A DNA stretch of 64,000 bases, from contig NZ_CP157199.1 in the NCBI RefSeq assembly GCF_039954625.1, positions 3,367,249 to 3,431,248 of the forward strand, written 5' to 3'. The position numbers and the translations under genes were made by a program. This DNA comes from Pontimicrobium sp. SW4. GTDB taxonomy: Bacteria; Bacteroidota; Bacteroidia; Flavobacteriales; Flavobacteriaceae. The notes under the pieces were generated by a model, which saw only the letters and a list, made by a program, of their open reading frames with translations, did not search any database and was not told the DNA's origin. Shown here one piece after another: positions 50,659 to 60,843 of this stretch. Each line of letters opens with the position of its first letter. Position 1 is the first letter of the stretch.

Positions 50659-51558
50659 ATGCAACGAATAGTTACTATTTTAAGTCTCCTTTTTTGCCTT
50701 TCGCTAAGTTATTCACAAACCTACAACCAATTAGTAGTCGATGATAAAGGCAAAGAAAAACTGCTTGGTAAAATTAATCGTGAGGGATTAACCTCAAACA
50801 GTTTTAAAAGTTGGTTTGATAAAAATTATGATAATTATATACTCAACGAAAAATTAATTAATACCATAAAAGACTCCCTTAACGATTATACAATAATGTT
50901 ATTTCTGGGGACTTGGTGTGGCGATAGTAAACGTGAAGTACCACGCTTCTATAAAGTGCTAGATGCAGCAAATTTCCCTGAAGATCAACTTGAAGTCATT
51001 GCTGTAGATAGAACTCCAGAAGCGTATAAGAAAAGTCCAACAGGTGAAGAGAAAGGATTAAACATTCATAGAGTACCTACTTTTATTTTTTATAAAAATG
51101 GAAAAGAAATTAACCGAATTGTAGAATCACCGCAGGCTACTTTTGAGCATGATATTAAAGCTATTATAGAAGGTAAGTACACACCAAAATATGTAGCAGC
51201 CAATTATATTGATGGATTAATTAAACAACAAGGAATAGATACTTTAAAAACTATGGAAACATCTTTGGTGTCAACATTATCGGAATTTGTACAAGGAAGC
51301 AGAGAGTTAAATACTTTTGGCTATGTGAGATTAAGAGCGAAAAGATTTAATGAAGCTATTTACGTTTTTGATTTAAACACTAAGATTTTTCCTTATAGAG
51401 ATAATGTTTTTGACAGCTTGGGAGAAGCTTATTACGAATCAAAAAATTATAGTGAAGCCTTAAAAAGTTATAAAAAGGTTATAGAATTTAGCCCCAAAAA
51501 TGAGAATGCTATGAAGATGATTACGAAAATTGAAGCCATAGAAAGAACTAGAAGGTAG
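50659..51558 (+). CDS. Thioredoxin-fold protein with C-terminal TPR
   Basis: 299 aa with signal peptide (ending SYSQ). A thioredoxin-like domain (~55-175) carries FLGTWCGDSKREVPRF in which the second Cys of CxxC is Ser (C-G-D-S), and the cis-Pro loop HRVPTFIFYKNG. A TPR pair follows (~215-290: VFDSLGEAYYESKNYSEAL). Monothiol variants may isomerise or bind rather than oxidise. The same exported-plus-TPR layout occurs in the next gene and in the cassette C hydrolase. Confidence 0.85.
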   Translation: MQRIVTILSLLFCLSLSYSQTYNQLVVDDKGKEKLLGKINREGLTSNSFKSWFDKNYDNYILNEKLINTIKDSLNDYTIMLFLGTWCGDSKREVPRFYKVLDAANFPEDQLEVIAVDRTPEAYKKSPTGEEKGLNIHRVPTFIFYKNGKEINRIVESPQATFEHDIKAIIEGKYTPKYVAANYIDGLIKQQGIDTLKTMETSLVSTLSEFVQGSRELNTFGYVRLRAKRFNEAIYVFDLNTKIFPYRDNVFDSLGEAYYESKNYSEALKSYKKVIEFSPKNENAMKMITKIEAIERTRR

Positions 51559-51672
51559 TTTCTGTTTTTTAACAAGTCAAAAGGCTAAGAATAAGTATCT
51601 ATTTTAATTTTTAATTAAGAAAATTCTAGAGTAAAATATATTTCTTTGTTAAAGTAATATCTTATATAAATA

Positions 51673-52932
51673 ATGATAGTAATGAAGAAATATATTTTTA
51701 GAATAGTTACAATTATTGGGTTAGTCCTTTCAAATTTATGCTTTTCGCAAACAAGTAATAATGAAATTGTAATTGGAAAAAGTTACACTATTACATCAAA
51801 TAGTTTAAAAGACGAAAGACTTGTTGAAGTTTATTTACCTGAAAGCTATAGCACTACAGAGGCAGCATACCCTGTTTTATACATTTTTGATGGGCAAATG
51901 CATTTTGAAAATGGAATAGCCATTCAAAAATCACTACAGACTCCTGGAGTCATCCCAGAAATGATTGTTGTTGGTGTCATGAATGAGTACCCAAGTCGTA
52001 GAGATTTAGGTTGGAGTAACAAAGAAGTGTATCATTCTTTCTTAGAACAAGAGCTCATCCCATTTGTAAATGAAAATTTTAGAACTAATAACGAAAGGGT
52101 ATTGTTTGGTTGGGAACAAGGCGCGTTTATGGCAACCTATATGGTATTAAACAAAAAACCATTATTTAACGGTGTTATACTATCCAATGGAGGAAATGCA
52201 ACTCCAGAAATGTTAACTGAGTTTGTAAACTCAAATGCAAAAGAAACTTTTTATATGTATATGGTTAATTCTATTAAGGATATATATACCATTCAATATA
52301 GTGATAAATTTTTTGAATTGATTGATAAAAGTACACCTTCTAATCTTGAGTTTAAATATGAAAAGCTTAACGAAGAAACCCATGAAACCTTACCTTACTT
52401 AGCGCTATTTCATGGTTTAAAATACTTTTATCACAACTATAAAACATTAGATTATAGTAGTTTTAAAGAATATGAAGATTTAGGAGGCCTTCCTTATTTA
52501 AAAAAGTATTTTTCAGAAAGAGGACGTCGTTTTGGGTTTTCAACTCACATTGCCGACGAAACAAAGAACGGACTTATTTGGTTAGCATGGAATAAGGATA
52601 ACTTCAATTACTTTAAATTTTTTATGACAGAATTTAAAGATGTTTTATCAACCAAAAGATACGATTCCGCTTATTGGCAAAACCGATTTGGACAAATGTA
52701 TTTAAAGCACAAAGATTTGGATACGGCAATAATGTATTTTAGTAATGGCATAAACACTTATGGCGATTCAAGAGAACTGTCTCAAATGTATTATGGATTG
52801 AGCAAAGCTTTTGCAGGGAAAAAACAAAAAAGAAAAGCCATTAACAATATTAAGTTAGCAATAAAAACTGCAGAAAATAAATCAGAAGAAAGTTTAAATG
52901 ATTATAAAACGTATCTAGCAGAACTAAGATAG
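51673..52932 (+). CDS. Esterase-D/S-formylglutathione-type alpha/beta hydrolase with altered nucleophile and C-terminal TPR
   Basis: 419 aa (or 416 from a second ATG at 51682), with signal peptide. Residues ~35-270 match the putative-esterase family (VEVYLPESYSTTEAAYPVLY, VVGVMNE, FVNENFRTNNERVLFGWEQG). At the nucleophile elbow the usual G-x-S-x-G reads G-W-E-Q-G, so the catalytic Ser is Glu and the protein is probably not a normal esterase. The last ~85 residues look like TPRs. May be a binding protein of iron-siderophore-esterase descent. Confidence 0.82.
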   Translation: MIVMKKYIFRIVTIIGLVLSNLCFSQTSNNEIVIGKSYTITSNSLKDERLVEVYLPESYSTTEAAYPVLYIFDGQMHFENGIAIQKSLQTPGVIPEMIVVGVMNEYPSRRDLGWSNKEVYHSFLEQELIPFVNENFRTNNERVLFGWEQGAFMATYMVLNKKPLFNGVILSNGGNATPEMLTEFVNSNAKETFYMYMVNSIKDIYTIQYSDKFFELIDKSTPSNLEFKYEKLNEETHETLPYLALFHGLKYFYHNYKTLDYSSFKEYEDLGGLPYLKKYFSERGRRFGFSTHIADETKNGLIWLAWNKDNFNYFKFFMTEFKDVLSTKRYDSAYWQNRFGQMYLKHKDLDTAIMYFSNGINTYGDSRELSQMYYGLSKAFAGKKQKRKAINNIKLAIKTAENKSEESLNDYKTYLAELR

Positions 52933-52937
52933 AAATG

Positions 52938-54707
52938 TTAAACAATCTCCATTTTCTTTAAGAGGAAACTTGCGTTCATATTCTGGCAAATCCCTTTTTT
53001 AAATTTATAGTCAAAATAGAGTTCATCATTAACAATGTCGGCATCAAAGTAGTAGTTCTTTACGTCGTCTAATTCTTTTTCAATTTCGCATAAACTTAGG
53101 TCGTGCGTAGCAATAATACCTGTAGCATTTCCAGCGACTAATTTTTCTACAAATTTTCTAGAACCAAGAGCTTTGTCGGTACTATTTGTGCCTTTTAATA
53201 TTTCATCTAAAACAATAAAATAAGGTTCGCTTTTAATTGTGTCTACAATAAATTTAAGTCGCGTAAGCTCCGAAAAGAAATACGAGCTATTGTCAGTCAA
53301 CGAATCGCTAGTTCGCATACTTGTGATGAGTTTAATAGGTGAGTATTCACTGGATGTTGCACAAATAGGTAATCCAACATTAGCCATAACAATATGTAAA
53401 GATACAGTTCTTAAAAAAGTGCTTTTTCCAGCCATATTAGCTCCTGTTACTATAAAGAATTGCTCTCTGTTTATGTTTAAATCACTAGAAACCCGTTTAA
53501 TTTTGTTTAATAAAGGATGTCCTAACTCTTTAGCGTTTATAATGGTGTTGTTCTCTACAATTTTTGGGTATTCAAATTCTGGATGGTTAAATGAAAAGTT
53601 GCTTAAGGAATTGTAAGCATCAAAAAAGGCGACTACTTCAAACCAATCTTCTACTTTGTGGGCATACTTGGTTATCCATTGTTCTATTTTATAGCTTTGG
53701 ATTAAATCCCAAAGAAAAAAGCCATTTCCCAAAAAGATAAAAAAGATATTATTTCTATTATCTAATGCGTCTAATGCTTTTGAAAATGATTTAATAATAT
53801 TTGATGCTTTTGTGTTCTCAGAGGTTATTTGTAGTTGTTTTTCTTTAAGTAATGATGAAGTAAAAGTTTCCGTTTCTATCTGGTCTAATAATAGTGAATA
53901 TTGCTTAAAGGTGTCCTTGATTTTAGACGTGTGTATGGACAGCATGTTTACTTTCTTAAACACATAACCAATAATAAAAATTCCAAAAACTAACCAATAA
54001 GCCATGTAATGAAGTGGAATAACCTGCAACACACTAAAAGCAATTATAACCACTGAAAGTATACCAAAAACATAAGGTAACCAACGCATTATTTTTGGAA
54101 CAAAAGGCTGATAATTGTTTAACCAATCAATAATAACATTTGTAGGAGTTTCAGTTTCTATTAAAGATGCTTTTGCAGTAAATAGTTGGCGCCATTCTGG
54201 TTTTTTAGAAAGCTCCTTAATGGCGTCTTGTCTGTTTACTATGTTGGTAATATCGTTAGCTTTTAATACATCAGCAAGTGTATGAGTTCCCTCATTAATA
54301 GCTGTTCTATCGAGGTATTGAAAAAATGAACCACGACCAAATAAATCAATATCTAAACTATAAGGATGCTCAGCGTTTTGAAATTGAACACCACTAAACC
54401 GTTTATGAAAATTACCTTTAGCTATTTCTAACTCTTCATTGTTAATGTTTAATAAGGCTTTGAATAAATCGCGTTGCGCTTTGGCATCTGTATGTTTTGA
54501 CACAAGAAATAAAAACAAGCCAATAGCAACAATGGTAATGACCACAGCAACTGGAATGTTATGAAAAAAATGATAAATTCCCATAACGCCAGCTAGATAA
54601 ATAACTACTCTAGATAAACTCAAAATCAAAAGCTTCTTTTTTAAAGTATCTATTTGATTTTGGAATAGTACTATCTGAGAATTATAAAATTGAATAGGAC
54701 TATTCAT
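52938..54707 (-). CDS. MutS-like ATPase with membrane segments
   Basis: 589 aa. N-terminal half has two pairs of hydrophobic helices (~25-68 and ~210-252), unusual for the MutS family. The C-terminal ~200 residues are a MutS ATPase: TGANMAGKSTFLRTV (Walker A), MRTSDSLTDNSSYFFSELTR, YFIVLDEILKGTNSTDK (Walker B) and IIATHDLSL. The mismatch-recognition domain of MutS is absent. Similar proteins are common in Bacteroidota, with function unknown; mismatch repair is unlikely. Confidence 0.85.
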   Translation of the reverse strand: MNSPIQFYNSQIVLFQNQIDTLKKKLLILSLSRVVIYLAGVMGIYHFFHNIPVAVVITIVAIGLFLFLVSKHTDAKAQRDLFKALLNINNEELEIAKGNFHKRFSGVQFQNAEHPYSLDIDLFGRGSFFQYLDRTAINEGTHTLADVLKANDITNIVNRQDAIKELSKKPEWRQLFTAKASLIETETPTNVIIDWLNNYQPFVPKIMRWLPYVFGILSVVIIAFSVLQVIPLHYMAYWLVFGIFIIGYVFKKVNMLSIHTSKIKDTFKQYSLLLDQIETETFTSSLLKEKQLQITSENTKASNIIKSFSKALDALDNRNNIFFIFLGNGFFLWDLIQSYKIEQWITKYAHKVEDWFEVVAFFDAYNSLSNFSFNHPEFEYPKIVENNTIINAKELGHPLLNKIKRVSSDLNINREQFFIVTGANMAGKSTFLRTVSLHIVMANVGLPICATSSEYSPIKLITSMRTSDSLTDNSSYFFSELTRLKFIVDTIKSEPYFIVLDEILKGTNSTDKALGSRKFVEKLVAGNATGIIATHDLSLCEIEKELDDVKNYYFDADIVNDELYFDYKFKKGICQNMNASFLLKKMEIV

Positions 54708-54721
54708 TAAGTGTTTTTGTT

Positions 54722-55678
54722 TTAAAAACTTATCTCATCTAACTTTTCAAATACAGTAATCACAGCAGTTACAGCTTTTGCGTAAAATTCTGGTTGGATG
54801 TTTTCAAAATCGTCGGTTGGTTTGTGGTAGTCTTTATGGTCTTCTACACCAAAATATAAAAATGGAATTTCTTCTCTGTGAAATGGACCATGATCGGAAG
54901 AGAATATCCAACTTTGTTTACCATCTAATCCATCATGACCTACCGAAAGTTTGAAATTTTCAGGTAATTTCAAGCCTTCAATAGCTGGTTGCAGTTGTTT
55001 ATATAAATTAGTTCCAACCACATACAGTTCGTTATTATCGTTACGACCAACCATGTCTAAATTAATATTCATGGCAATTTGTTCTTTGGGTAATGTATTG
55101 GTTTTCACAAAGTGACTAGCTCCTTGTAATCCCATTTCTTCAGCATCAAATGCTGCAATCACCACAGAATGTTTTGGTGGGTTATTTTTAAAATATTCAG
55201 CCATGGCAATTATAGCACTGGTTCCAGAAGCATCATCATCAGCACCATTAAAAACTTCACCATTATTTATACCAATATGATCGTAATGAGCCGAAATCAC
55301 AATATATTTCTCAGCATGTTCAGTGCCTTTAATAAGACCTAAAACATTAGCACCTTCGTAGGTTTTTTTATCACGACGACCTTCAAAACTAAACGGTTGC
55401 GTGTAGTCTTCTAATAAAGGCGCAATACCATATTTTTTAAATTGAGATACTACATATTCTCTTGCTATTAATCCTCCTTTAGTACCAGTTTTTCTGCCTT
55501 CTAGAGAATCTAAGGATAAATATTTAACACGTTCTAAAAGCGCATCTGCGTCAAATAGGTCAATTGATTTTTTGATTGTTTCAGTCGTTTCAACCTCTTG
55601 TGTTGTATTGTTTGTTTGACCTTTGCAAGAAAAGGTGAATAAGGTAATTAATGCTAGGGAGTAAAGTCTAAATTTCAT
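54722..55678 (-). CDS. M28-family zinc metallopeptidase, lipoprotein
   Basis: 318 aa from the ATG at 55678, which opens a lipoprotein signal (MKFRLYSLALITLFTFSC); the extension to 55702 is rejected. Metal ligands of family M28 in order: His in SAHYDHIG, Asp in GADDDASGTSA, Glu-Glu in AFDAEEMGLQGA, Asp in NLDMVGRND, His in FSSDHGPF. An aminopeptidase or carboxypeptidase acting on exported peptides. It lies 14 nt after the MutS-like gene. Confidence 0.9.
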   Translation of the reverse strand: MKFRLYSLALITLFTFSCKGQTNNTTQEVETTETIKKSIDLFDADALLERVKYLSLDSLEGRKTGTKGGLIAREYVVSQFKKYGIAPLLEDYTQPFSFEGRRDKKTYEGANVLGLIKGTEHAEKYIVISAHYDHIGINNGEVFNGADDDASGTSAIIAMAEYFKNNPPKHSVVIAAFDAEEMGLQGASHFVKTNTLPKEQIAMNINLDMVGRNDNNELYVVGTNLYKQLQPAIEGLKLPENFKLSVGHDGLDGKQSWIFSSDHGPFHREEIPFLYFGVEDHKDYHKPTDDFENIQPEFYAKAVTAVITVFEKLDEISF

Positions 55679-55845
55679 GTGTTTGCTTTTATTGTTTTTC
55701 AATGGTCACATGCAACATCCAAATTATCATCATCGGAGGATTAAAATTTTATTTATGGATGTTTCATTTTTTGATTTATTAAAAAAATCAAAGCTAACAA
55801 AAAAAACCTAAGATTTAACTTTAAAATTATGGTAATATCATTTGG

Positions 55846-57540
55846 TTAGAAAGTCAATAATTCAATATTATGTTTTGTGTTTTTTAACTGAGGAATATTG
55901 GCTTCTCTAACAGGATAGTACTTTACGTCTATTTCTTTTCCATTTCTTACTATTGTAAATTTTGCTTCATGCTCTGTTGATCCAAAGTATATGCTCCTAC
56001 TTCTTACCATATCACCTTGCCTTAGTCCAGCTTTATAAGCTTTAGACGCTATGCTAACAGATTTAATACTTTTTTTATCTTCAGAAAACTCAAAACCTAA
56101 ATCAAAAACGCTACAACTTGGGTCATATTCAAATTTAAAATCTGTAAATATAGTTTTAAGATCAAAGAGTTTTCCTTCTTCAATATGCTTATTAAAAAAT
56201 GGTTTAATGTTATCATTTAAAAAGCCATTTGCCTTATTGACAAAATAATTATGAGTGATTTTTTGATTAGAATACATAGCGTCTTCTTTTATAGCCAACA
56301 TTAAATTATCAAGTGATTGTTTTCCTTGGGAATCCTTCTTGATTTTATGATCTAAATAGAATGCGAATAAAGCACCTCGTCTGTACGGCAATTTTTCATA
56401 ATCTCTACTTTGCCAAAAATTGTCATAATTTATATCGCTATTTGGAGACTCTTTTACAGGAGATGTATACAACAACCTTATAATTTCATTTATCTTATTT
56501 ATATAGTAGCTTTTGTCGAGGTCATAAATTTTAAATTTTGATATGTTTTTACTGGTGTAGTAATCTGTAAATCCTTCGCTAAACCAATATTGCTCTTCTT
56601 CATTATCGTTTTTAATTAAGTGTCCTAGCCAATTGTGTAGTAGTTCATGGTTAAACAAATAGACCAATCCTTCCACTTGTAAATGTTCATTATTTGAAGC
56701 AGAACAATCAAAGGAATTTGTGAGTCCACTACCTTGAAAACTGCTTCCTTGCTCCTGGATAGTTGGTGTTAAGTTAACCGAAAAATACTGCTGGGAATGG
56801 TCATTCCAAAAATCACGTTGTGCAGTAATGGTCTTTTTAAGCATTTGAAGCATTGTAGAATCTTTGAATACTTTCCAACTACCTCGTGTTGAAAAAGCTA
56901 CAGTATTGTTATTGATGTTTAATTGATATGTTCTATAATCGCCTCCAATAAAAACCGAATTGATAAATTCGCTTTCAGTTATGTTTTTTAAATTTTGAAT
57001 ACGTTCATTAGTTCCGAAACTGTTTTGAAGTTTATAATTTTCAGGAAATTTTTCCCAATTTAATGTAGCGTCAAAAGTTGTTTCCTTATTGTTCGAATAT
57101 TCTAAGGGAATCATAAAGAGGCTATGGGCAAATACATGAAAATAGGCAGGTTGAATAACTGGTCTGTAAATCATATTAGTTGTTAAATCACCTTCTGTAT
57201 CTTGCTTAATGATATACTCAAAATTGACCGTCTTAATATTTTTTGGGTGTTTTATAGTAATCCAACCACTATCTTTTACAACTATTACTTCTGAATCTAT
57301 ATTTAATGGTTTTATAGATTGAATGGTATTATGCAAATTTTCCTCTCCCCAAGAATCGTTAAAAAAAAGAAAAGTAGTTTCACCATCAAGTTCTGCATTG
57401 CTGGTTACATTTACTTTCAACATTGGTTTCCCTTCAATACTAATGGGTGATATATTATAGTCGATTTTATTATTCAGTTCTTTTTTGCATCCAAATATGA
57501 AAAATGCAACTGCTAAAAACAATAGTTTTGGAATTTTCAT
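55846..57540 (-). CDS. M61-like metallopeptidase, lipoprotein
   Basis: 564 aa. Lipoprotein signal ending FGC, an N-terminal beta domain (~25-200), a zinc catalytic core with HELLHNWLGH (HExxH) and the third ligand Glu in WFSEGFTDYYTSK, and a PDZ-like C-terminus (SKAYKAGLRQGDMVRSRS). Family M61 (glycyl aminopeptidase) or its M1-like relatives. Periplasmic or surface peptide degradation. 155 bp of spacer on its left has no gene. Confidence 0.87.
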   Translation of the reverse strand: MKIPKLLFLAVAFFIFGCKKELNNKIDYNISPISIEGKPMLKVNVTSNAELDGETTFLFFNDSWGEENLHNTIQSIKPLNIDSEVIVVKDSGWITIKHPKNIKTVNFEYIIKQDTEGDLTTNMIYRPVIQPAYFHVFAHSLFMIPLEYSNNKETTFDATLNWEKFPENYKLQNSFGTNERIQNLKNITESEFINSVFIGGDYRTYQLNINNNTVAFSTRGSWKVFKDSTMLQMLKKTITAQRDFWNDHSQQYFSVNLTPTIQEQGSSFQGSGLTNSFDCSASNNEHLQVEGLVYLFNHELLHNWLGHLIKNDNEEEQYWFSEGFTDYYTSKNISKFKIYDLDKSYYINKINEIIRLLYTSPVKESPNSDINYDNFWQSRDYEKLPYRRGALFAFYLDHKIKKDSQGKQSLDNLMLAIKEDAMYSNQKITHNYFVNKANGFLNDNIKPFFNKHIEEGKLFDLKTIFTDFKFEYDPSCSVFDLGFEFSEDKKSIKSVSIASKAYKAGLRQGDMVRSRSIYFGSTEHEAKFTIVRNGKEIDVKYYPVREANIPQLKNTKHNIELLTF

Positions 57541-57596
57541 GTTTTTTTGATTGATTAGTTTTTTAAAGACGGTTTAAAATTGATAATGTTGCAAAA

Positions 57597-57626
57597 AAAA
57601 TCCCAAACATTTCTGCTTAGGATTTT
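57597..57626 (-). terminator. Terminator of the succinate dehydrogenase operon
   Basis: AAAATCC (57597-57603) with GGATTTT (57620-57626); on the minus strand the stem is followed by a run of eight T. It ends the sdhC-A-B transcript. Confidence 0.75.
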
Positions 57627-57645
57627 CTATTAACTAAAAGTTTAA

Positions 57646-58389
57646 TTATTTCAAACTTGCCTTCATAAGCTCTCTATTCATTCGAGCAATAGTATCCAAT
57701 GAAATACCTTTAGGACATTCAACTTCACATGCTCCAGTATTGGTACAATTTCCAAAACCTTCAGCATCCATTTGTGCTACCATATTTCTAACACGATCTG
57801 CAGCTTCTACTTGTCCTTGTGGTAATAAAGCATATTGACTTACTTTTGCACCTACAAACAACATTGCAGATGAATTTTTGCAAGTAGCTACACAAGCGCC
57901 ACAACCAATACAAGTTGCAGCGTCCATAGCTTCGTCTGCAGCATGTTTAGAAATAGGAATAGCATTTGCGTCTTGTGTGTTTCCAGAAGTATTTACTGAA
58001 ATATAACCACCAGCTTGTTGAATACGCTCAAAAGCCATTCTATCTACAACTAAATCTTTTATTACAGGGAAAGCTTTAGCTCTAAACGGTTCAATAGTAA
58101 TAGTATCACCATCTTTAAACATACGCATATGTAATTGGCAAGTTGTAATACCTCTATCTGGGCCATGTGCTTCACCGTTAATATACATAGAGCACATCCC
58201 ACAAATACCTTCACGACAATCGTGATCGAAGGCTACAGGTTCATCACCAGAATTAACCAATTGTTCATTTAAAACATCCATCATCTCTAAAAAAGACATG
58301 TGCTCTGAAATATCAGTGACTTTATAATCGACCATTTGACCCTTAGAAGAGGCATCTTTTTGTCTCCAAATTTTAAGTGTTAGATTCAT
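57646..58389 (-). CDS. sdhB: Succinate dehydrogenase/fumarate reductase iron-sulfur subunit
   Basis: 247 aa. The [2Fe-2S] ligands lie in [20 protein letters not shown] and TTCQLH; [4Fe-4S] and [3Fe-4S] ligands in [17 protein letters not shown] and [16 protein letters not shown]. Passes electrons between the flavin subunit and quinone. Third real operon member; it is separated from sdhA by the four-helix-bundle gene at 58427-58789. Confidence 0.96.
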   Translation of the reverse strand: MNLTLKIWRQKDASSKGQMVDYKVTDISEHMSFLEMMDVLNEQLVNSGDEPVAFDHDCREGICGMCSMYINGEAHGPDRGITTCQLHMRMFKDGDTITIEPFRAKAFPVIKDLVVDRMAFERIQQAGGYISVNTSGNTQDANAIPISKHAADEAMDAATCIGCGACVATCKNSSAMLFVGAKVSQYALLPQGQVEAADRVRNMVAQMDAEGFGNCTNTGACEVECPKGISLDTIARMNRELMKASLK

Positions 58390-58401
58390 TTTTATAGTTT
58401 A

Positions 58402-58426
58402 TTAGCCAAAAGACAATAGTCAAAAG
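58402..58426. repeat. Left 25-bp imperfect inverted repeat around the four-helix-bundle gene
   Basis: Starts TTAGCCAAAAGACAATAG and ends at 58426, the base before the stop codon. Compared with the reverse complement of 58790-58814 it agrees at 19 of 25 positions. Confidence 0.7.
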
Positions 58427-58789
58427 TTATTTTTCTATTGATTTTATAAAGGCGTTTAACATTTTACTTTCTTCGGTAATTAAACCTTGAATTTTATTAA
58501 AACTTTCTGTTGCAATAAAATTTAACTCTTTTGCAATTATAATTTGAGTTTCTAATTCTAATAGAGAGCCTTTCGAATACTTTAAGAATTGTATATAATT
58601 CTTAGTGTAATTTCTTCCCCAACCTTCAGCTATATTAGAAGGGATAGATATTGATGAACGTTTAATTTGACTCTGTAATCCAAATAACTCATCATTTGGA
58701 ATTTCTTTACATATTAGATAAGTTTCTTTAACAATTTCAATTCCTTTTTGCCAAACAAGTAAATCTTTATATGTTTTAATTTTGTCCAT
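58427..58789 (-). CDS. Four-helix-bundle (23S rRNA IVS-family) protein inserted in the sdh operon
   Basis: 120 aa, the usual length. Family hallmarks: KTYKDLLVWQKGIEIVKETY, LFGLQSQIKRSSISIPSNIA with EGWGR, and FLKYSKGSLLELETQI. Homologous ORFs occur in intervening sequences of 23S rRNA and scattered in Bacteroidota chromosomes; function unknown, though a structure-forming pentameric helical bundle is reported for the family. The gene exactly fills the space between two 25-bp inverted repeats, as if it had come in as a unit. Confidence 0.88.
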   Translation of the reverse strand: MDKIKTYKDLLVWQKGIEIVKETYLICKEIPNDELFGLQSQIKRSSISIPSNIAEGWGRNYTKNYIQFLKYSKGSLLELETQIIIAKELNFIATESFNKIQGLITEESKMLNAFIKSIEK

Positions 58790-58814
58790 CTATTGGCTAT
58801 TGCCTAATGACTAA
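58790..58814. repeat. Right 25-bp imperfect inverted repeat around the four-helix-bundle gene
   Basis: Starts CTATTGGCTATTGCC immediately after the ATG (58787-58789) and ends one base before the sdhA stop codon (58816). Confidence 0.7.
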
Positions 58815-58815
58815 A

Positions 58816-60831
58816 TTACTTATAACTACGTTGTTTTAGTTCAATATCTTTAAACTCTAATTCTTCTTTATGTAAAACTGCATCAGCAGGTTCTCCTTTA
58901 TACTCCCAAGCAGATACAAACGCAAAATCTTTATCGTTACGTTTCGCTTCACCTTTTTGTTCCCCATCTAATTCAACAGATTCTTCTCTAAAGTGTCCAC
59001 CACAAGATTCGTTTCTTACTAAAGCATCTTTAGCAAATAACTCACCTAGCTCAAGAAAATCTGCAACACGACCAGCTTTTTCTAATTCTGGATTCATCTC
59101 GTTAGCACTTCCAGGAACTTTTACGTCTTTCCAGAATTCTTCTCTAATAGCTTTAATTTCAGCCATAGCCTCTTTTAACCCTTTTTCGTTACGAGCCATC
59201 CCAACTTTGTCCCACATTACTTTTCCAAGTCTTTTATGGAAGTGGTCAACAGATTTTGTTCCGTTGTTATTCATAAAGAAGTTAATTCTATCTGTTACTT
59301 CTTTTTCAGCATCCACAAATTCTTTTGTTTCTGTAGAAATAGGTCCTGTTCTAATATCATCAGACAAATAATCTCCAATAGTATAAGGTAGTACAAAATA
59401 ACCATCAGCTAATCCTTGCATTAATGCTGAAGCACCAAGTCTGTTTGCCCCATGATCAGAGAAGTTGGCTTCACCAATACAATACAACCCATCAACAGTG
59501 GTCATTAAGTTGTAATCTACCCAAATGCCTCCCATAGTATAATGAGTCGCAGGATAAATCATCATTGGTGTTTTGTATGGATTCTCATCAACAATTTTCT
59601 CATACATTTGGAATAAGTTTCCGTATTTAGCTTCAACAATTGCCTGACCTAATTCGTATATTTTAGCATCGGTAGGGTTCTCAATGTGATTAAGTTTAGC
59701 TTGTTCTTTCCCATAACGCTCAATAGCTGATGCAAAATCTAAATACACAGCTTCTCCAGTGGCATTTACACCATAACCAGCATCACAACGTTCTTTAGCT
59801 GCTCTCGAAGCTACATCGCGTGGTACTAAATTACCGAAAGCTGGATAACGCCGCTCTAAGTAATAATCTCTTTCATCTTCAGACAAATCGGTTGGTTTTT
59901 TACGACCTTCTCGAATTGCCATGACATCGTCCATATTTTTTGGGACCCAAATACGTCCATCATTACGCAGTGATTCAGACATCAACGTTAGTTTAGACTG
60001 ATAATCTCCTGAACGCGGAATACAGGTTGGGTGAATTTGTGTATAACAAGGGTTTGCAAAAAAAGCTCCTTTTTTATGGATTTTCCAAGCAGCTGTGGCA
60101 TTACTTCCCATGGCATTGGTTGATAAAAAATACACATTTCCATAACCTCCAGATGCAATGACTACTGCATGTGCTGAATGACGTTCTATTTTTCCAGTAA
60201 TTAAATCGCGTGCAATAATTCCACGAGCTTTTCCATCCACTTTTACAACGTCTAACATTTCGTGACGGTTGTACATTTGAATTTTTCCACGAGCAATTTG
60301 TCTATTCATTGCCGAATAAGCCCCAAGCAATAATTGTTGCCCAGTTTGCCCTTTAGCGTAAAATGTTCTAGAAACTAAAACACCACCAAACGAACGGTTA
60401 TCTAACAATCCACCATAATCACGTGCAAAAGGCACACCTTGCGCAACACATTGGTCAATTATGTTTGCTGATACTTCAGCTAAACGATATACATTGGCTT
60501 CACGTGAGCGATAATCGCCACCTTTTACAGTATCATAAAACAATCTATATGTTGAATCACCATCACCTTGATAGTTTTTGGCTGCGTTAATTCCGCCTTG
60601 TGCAGCAATAGAGTGCGCACGTCTTGGAGAATCTTGATAGCAAAATGCCTTTACGTTATAGCCTAATTCTGCTAATGTTGCAGCAGCAGAACCTCCAGCT
60701 AAACCAGTACCAACAACAATAATGTCTATATGACGCTTGTTAGCAGGATTTACTAAATCTATTTTATCTTTATAAGTTGTCCACTTATCTTTAATTGGAC
60801 CCTTAGGTACTTTTGAATTTAAAACACTCAT
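58816..60831 (-). CDS. sdhA: Succinate dehydrogenase/fumarate reductase flavoprotein subunit
   Basis: 671 aa, the long form of Bacteroidota and epsilonproteobacteria. FAD-binding [20 protein letters not shown], the flavin-attachment His in [14 protein letters not shown], substrate-site segments [11 protein letters not shown] and [15 protein letters not shown], and [18 protein letters not shown] near the end. Oxidises succinate to fumarate. 12 nt after sdhC. Confidence 0.96.
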   Translation of the reverse strand: MSVLNSKVPKGPIKDKWTTYKDKIDLVNPANKRHIDIIVVGTGLAGGSAAATLAELGYNVKAFCYQDSPRRAHSIAAQGGINAAKNYQGDGDSTYRLFYDTVKGGDYRSREANVYRLAEVSANIIDQCVAQGVPFARDYGGLLDNRSFGGVLVSRTFYAKGQTGQQLLLGAYSAMNRQIARGKIQMYNRHEMLDVVKVDGKARGIIARDLITGKIERHSAHAVVIASGGYGNVYFLSTNAMGSNATAAWKIHKKGAFFANPCYTQIHPTCIPRSGDYQSKLTLMSESLRNDGRIWVPKNMDDVMAIREGRKKPTDLSEDERDYYLERRYPAFGNLVPRDVASRAAKERCDAGYGVNATGEAVYLDFASAIERYGKEQAKLNHIENPTDAKIYELGQAIVEAKYGNLFQMYEKIVDENPYKTPMMIYPATHYTMGGIWVDYNLMTTVDGLYCIGEANFSDHGANRLGASALMQGLADGYFVLPYTIGDYLSDDIRTGPISTETKEFVDAEKEVTDRINFFMNNNGTKSVDHFHKRLGKVMWDKVGMARNEKGLKEAMAEIKAIREEFWKDVKVPGSANEMNPELEKAGRVADFLELGELFAKDALVRNESCGGHFREESVELDGEQKGEAKRNDKDFAFVSAWEYKGEPADAVLHKEELEFKDIELKQRSYK

Positions 60832-60843
60832 AGTTATAAAATG

